NCBI GenBank assembly: GCA_902984215.1
Contig: CADWAF010000057.1
Location: forward strand, 1-18,885
Direction of reading: 5' to 3'
Source of the DNA: Willaertia magna
Taxonomy: Eukaryota > Heterolobosea > Eutetramitea > Acrasida > Naegleriidae
DNA length: 18,885 nt
The stretch's first letter is position 1; each line of letters opens with the position of its first letter. The position numbers and the translations under genes were made by a program. Shown in pieces: positions 18,256 through 18,885 of the stretch. Below the pieces are notes generated by a model. That model made no database searches, was not told the origin of the DNA, and worked only from the letters and a program-made list of their open reading frames with translations.

Positions 18256-18885
18256 CTATTGTACAAAACAATTTGATTTGTGGTCTTCTTTATGGCTATC
18301 TCCTTTGTTGTCATTGCTTTTAATCAAAGACAATAATGTAAAGTAATTAATCAAACCATCAAAACCACTTGAATTAAAGGAAGATGTTTCAATGTAACCA
18401 ATAGCTCCAATATCTTTTGCTTTTGCCTCACCTTCTTCTTTACTTACTGGTAACAAATCACTTTTAATTAACTTAAATAAAGCTTTCTTATTTTCTCTTA
18501 AATCAGTCTTACAACCACAAAGTAAAATAGGTGATTTAGGGCAAATTTGTCTAATTACATTAAACATACTTTCGTAATGAAAAGGTTAAATTTTTACAAA
18601 TTATTAAAATAGTTATTATAACTTACTGATCTAAATTTTGAAAATCTATTGGATCGGCTACAGAGAAACATAAAACGAATAAATCTGTATCTGGATCAAT
18701 TCTACCATAAGTATAATTATTGTATTCCTGTTAAAAAGATTATTTAAATTTTTAAATTTGTTTTTTATTTGTTATAAAATAAATTGTAAAGTTTTGTAAA
18801 ATAAATAACGTACCTCTGGATTAGGTGAATCTTCAAAAGTAAGCATAAACGTTTGTTTTAAACTATTAATATAAACTCTAACTGC
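18256..18885 (-). CDS. Rho-family-like small GTPase, 3' part (5' end outside window), atypical G3 motif
   Basis: Three exons on the minus strand, 18885-18814 (5' incomplete), 18727-18627 and 18568-18256, are joined by introns of 86 nt (GTACGT...ACAG, phase 0) and 58 nt (GTAAGT...AAAG, phase 2, codon CA+T = His), leaving 161 C-terminal residues. Small-GTPase features are DLFVLCFSVADPIDFQNL (strand 4 and helix 3), PILLCGCKTDLR (G4, with CKTD for the usual T/NKxD), a Rho-type insert region, LLPVSKEEGEAKAKDIGA, YIETSSF (G5) and a C-terminal CFVQ CaaX box, which favours farnesylation and membrane attachment. The spacing and the VS-x-EEG motif are typical of the Rho/Rac family. The G3 position reads EDSPNPEEY where DTAGQEDY is expected, so the DxxG glycine and the catalytic glutamine are absent. 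The switch I and P-loop lie beyond the window. A role in actin or membrane signalling is inferred. Confidence 0.85.

Noticed and set aside
1..18885. Dictyostelid origin, suggested by Asn runs and AT richness
   Set aside because: A CCDC146/MBO2-like ciliary protein would be unexpected in a lineage without flagella, and the Asn runs are shorter than usual there. Not fully excluded.
1..18885. Mobile elements, CRISPR array, viral or defence system
   Set aside because: No transposase, reverse transcriptase, long terminal or regularly spaced repeats seen on either strand.

Overview
This is a gene-dense, AT-rich nuclear fragment of a eukaryote with the standard genetic code (stops TAA, TAG and TGA all used). 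It has short introns of about 41-86 nt, mostly with GTAAGT-like donors, very short intergenic gaps, and Asn/Ser homopolymer tracts. It also carries a coiled-coil protein whose tail looks like the ciliary protein CCDC146/MBO2, next to a NIMA-related (Nek) kinase gene. Together these suggest a free-living flagellate or amoeboflagellate protist, most plausibly a Naegleria-like heterolobosean. That assignment is inference; no marker here fixes the species.

Layout, left to right: (1) a small three-exon gene on the minus strand (183-477) for a one-helix membrane protein of about 56 aa; (2) a tRNA-Ser(UGA) on the minus strand (565-645); (3) an Asn-rich, probably nuclear protein on the plus strand (787-2436) with one conserved-looking beta-rich domain; (4) a minus-strand ELM2-SANT corepressor-like protein (2574-4025, one intron); (5) a minus-strand type II membrane glycosyltransferase of the GT61 kind (4224-5996, one intron); (6) a divergent promoter, then a plus-strand Nek kinase (6310-8599, two introns); (7) a plus-strand mitochondrial carrier (8721-9751, one intron); (8) a minus-strand CCDC146-like coiled coil (9752-12565), whose stop codon abuts that of the carrier; (9) a minus-strand RCC1-repeat protein with a BTB-like segment and acidic tail (12613-16220, two introns); (10) a second divergent promoter, then plus-strand Elongator subunit Elp3 (16524-18197); (11) the 3' part of a minus-strand Rho-family-like GTPase (18256 to the window edge). 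Several genes are split by introns, and I rejoined them from splice sites and codon phase.

No mobile element, CRISPR array, viral gene or gene cluster for a dedicated pathway is visible. The genes look like ordinary nuclear housekeeping, chromatin, secretory and cytoskeletal genes. The most interesting points are: an identical 13-bp E2F-like element in the same orientation just upstream of the Nek and CCDC146-like start codons, with a further perfect E2F-type site upstream of the ELM2-SANT gene; a Rho-like GTPase whose DxxGQ motif is lost; a nuclear protein with an unassigned beta-rich domain; an RCC1/BTB-like fusion; and two convergent genes with no bases between their stop codons.
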